A DNA stretch of 64,000 nt from Immundisolibacter sp049322795 (GTDB taxonomy: Bacteria > Pseudomonadota > Gammaproteobacteria > Immundisolibacterales > Immundisolibacteraceae). The notes beneath the pieces are model-generated. The model was not told the origin of the DNA. It made no database searches and worked only from the letters and a program-made list of their open reading frames with translations. How positions within the stretch are numbered: the stretch's first letter is position 1; every line of letters starts with the position of its first letter. Location of the stretch: NCBI GenBank assembly GCA_049322795.1, contig JBMOQH010000016.1:223449-287448 (forward strand), given 5' to 3'. Of the stretch, positions 63,636 through 64,000 are shown piece after piece. The position numbers and the translations under genes were made by a program.

Positions 63636-63711
63636 GCCGGTGTAGCTCAGTCGGTAGAGCAGCTGATTCGTAATCAGCAGGTCGGAGGTTCGAGTCCTCT
63701 CACCGGCACCA
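63636..63711 (+). tRNA. tRNA-Thr (CGU)
   Basis: Cloverleaf of 76 nt including CCA. Acceptor arms GCCGGTG and CACCGGC pair over seven bases; the anticodon stem GCTGA/TCAGC encloses TTCGTAA with anticodon CGT; the T arm is GGAGG TTCGAGT CCTCT. The 121 bp between this and amgK hold no other clear feature. Confidence 0.97.
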
Positions 63712-63772
63712 TCAGCCCTCCCGTCAGACATGCAAGGGTGGGCTGCCGCCGGTTCCGTGGACACCGACCTAA

Positions 63773-64000
63773 GGAAACGCTGATTTATCCCCCCCTGTCG
63801 GACCGGTGAGGCCCCGGCCCTGAGACAATGCGGTGTGGCCCGCAGCGGTGGTGAGCAGACGTCATGCAAACAAGCTTTTCCGACCTCGAGTACGCCGGCA
63901 AGAAGAAGCAGACGCGGCGCGAGCGCTTCCTGGCGCAGTTGGAGGCGGTGACGCCGTGGGCGGACCTGGAGGCGGCGCTGGCGCCGTTCTACCCGGCCGG
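63773..64000 (+). mobile_element. IS5-family insertion sequence, left end (partial)
   Basis: A terminal repeat-like GGAAACGCTGATTTATCC begins at 63773, directly after CTAA (63769-63772), the usual 4-bp IS5 target duplication. The transposase reads from 63864 to the window edge. The right end is outside the window. Confidence 0.78.
63864..64000 (+). CDS. IS5-family transposase (3' partial)
   Basis: Open from the ATG at 63864 to the window end. The first 45 residues include FSDLEYAGKKKQTRRERFL, like the N-terminus of IS5-group DDE transposases (FADLEYAxKKRxTRRE), and AVTPWADLEAALAPFYP, matching the VVPWxxLxxLIEPHYP stretch. The DDE catalytic domain lies outside the window. Confidence 0.85.
   Translation, partial: MQTSFSDLEYAGKKKQTRRERFLAQLEAVTPWADLEAALAPFYPA

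Overview
The window is a GC-rich, gene-dense stretch of a gammaproteobacterial chromosome. The evidence is gene order and content: ispE, tRNA-Gln, prs, rplY, pth, ychF; hemA, prfA, prmC, moeB; a TPR lipoprotein next to lolB; alaC, hom, thrC; murU and amgK. Outer-membrane proteins, LolB and an Lpp-like lipoprotein show a Gram-negative cell. Aromatic-oxygenase genes and a quinohemoprotein alcohol dehydrogenase suggest an aerobic degrader of aromatics or alcohols. An Immundisolibacter-like or other deep gammaproteobacterium would fit, but the sequence alone does not fix the genus.

Layout. 1-2.5 kb: the 3' part of sdhB, then zapE and rsmJ. 2.5-5.2 kb: gluQ against a PII (glnK) and amtB pair. 5.3-10.7 kb: a ketopantoate-reductase-like gene, a short SerA-like dehydrogenase, serS, a YCII protein, a GST and an L,D-transpeptidase. 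10.8-13.8 kb: an Lpp-like lipoprotein and ppsA, with a two-way terminator. 13.8-17.4 kb: the alaC-hom-thrC operon. 17.5-27.4 kb: an Mth938-like protein, a SulP transporter, a NUDIX/MBL pair, a DUF748 protein, an NAD-dependent epimerase, and folB with a pteridine-reductase-like SDR. 27.5-34.9 kb: a soluble globin-coupled chemotaxis transducer, hemL, thiE, cysK, proS and a BASS transporter. 34.9-46.4 kb: housekeeping genes listed above.

46.4-53.4 kb is the most accessory-looking part. It holds a NagG/AndAc-like Rieske oxygenase alpha subunit in a tight operon with a group III truncated hemoglobin and a flavin reductase. Divergent from it are a MoxR ATPase, a CoxE-like VWA protein and ubiX. Further on are a small outer-membrane barrel, a BenD-like dihydrodiol dehydrogenase and a XylT-like ferredoxin. 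No oxygenase beta subunit, reductase or ring-cleavage enzyme is in view.

53.5-64 kb: icd, a TorF-type porin behind a sigma-54 promoter, mscL with a C-terminal zinc ribbon, a TonB-dependent receptor with a quinohemoprotein alcohol dehydrogenase, a PduO-type adenosyltransferase, a PGPGW protein, murU, amgK, tRNA-Thr, and the left end of an IS5-type element cut by the window edge.

Four clusters of REP-like palindromes (near 18.0, 24.9, 26.1 and 32.1 kb) share head, loop and tail but come in two stem versions, paired head to head or tail to tail as in BIMEs. The first contains a 100-N assembly gap flanked by an identical 86-bp sequence. Two specialised promoters read clearly from sequence: sigma-28 before the globin-coupled transducer and sigma-54 before the TorF porin.
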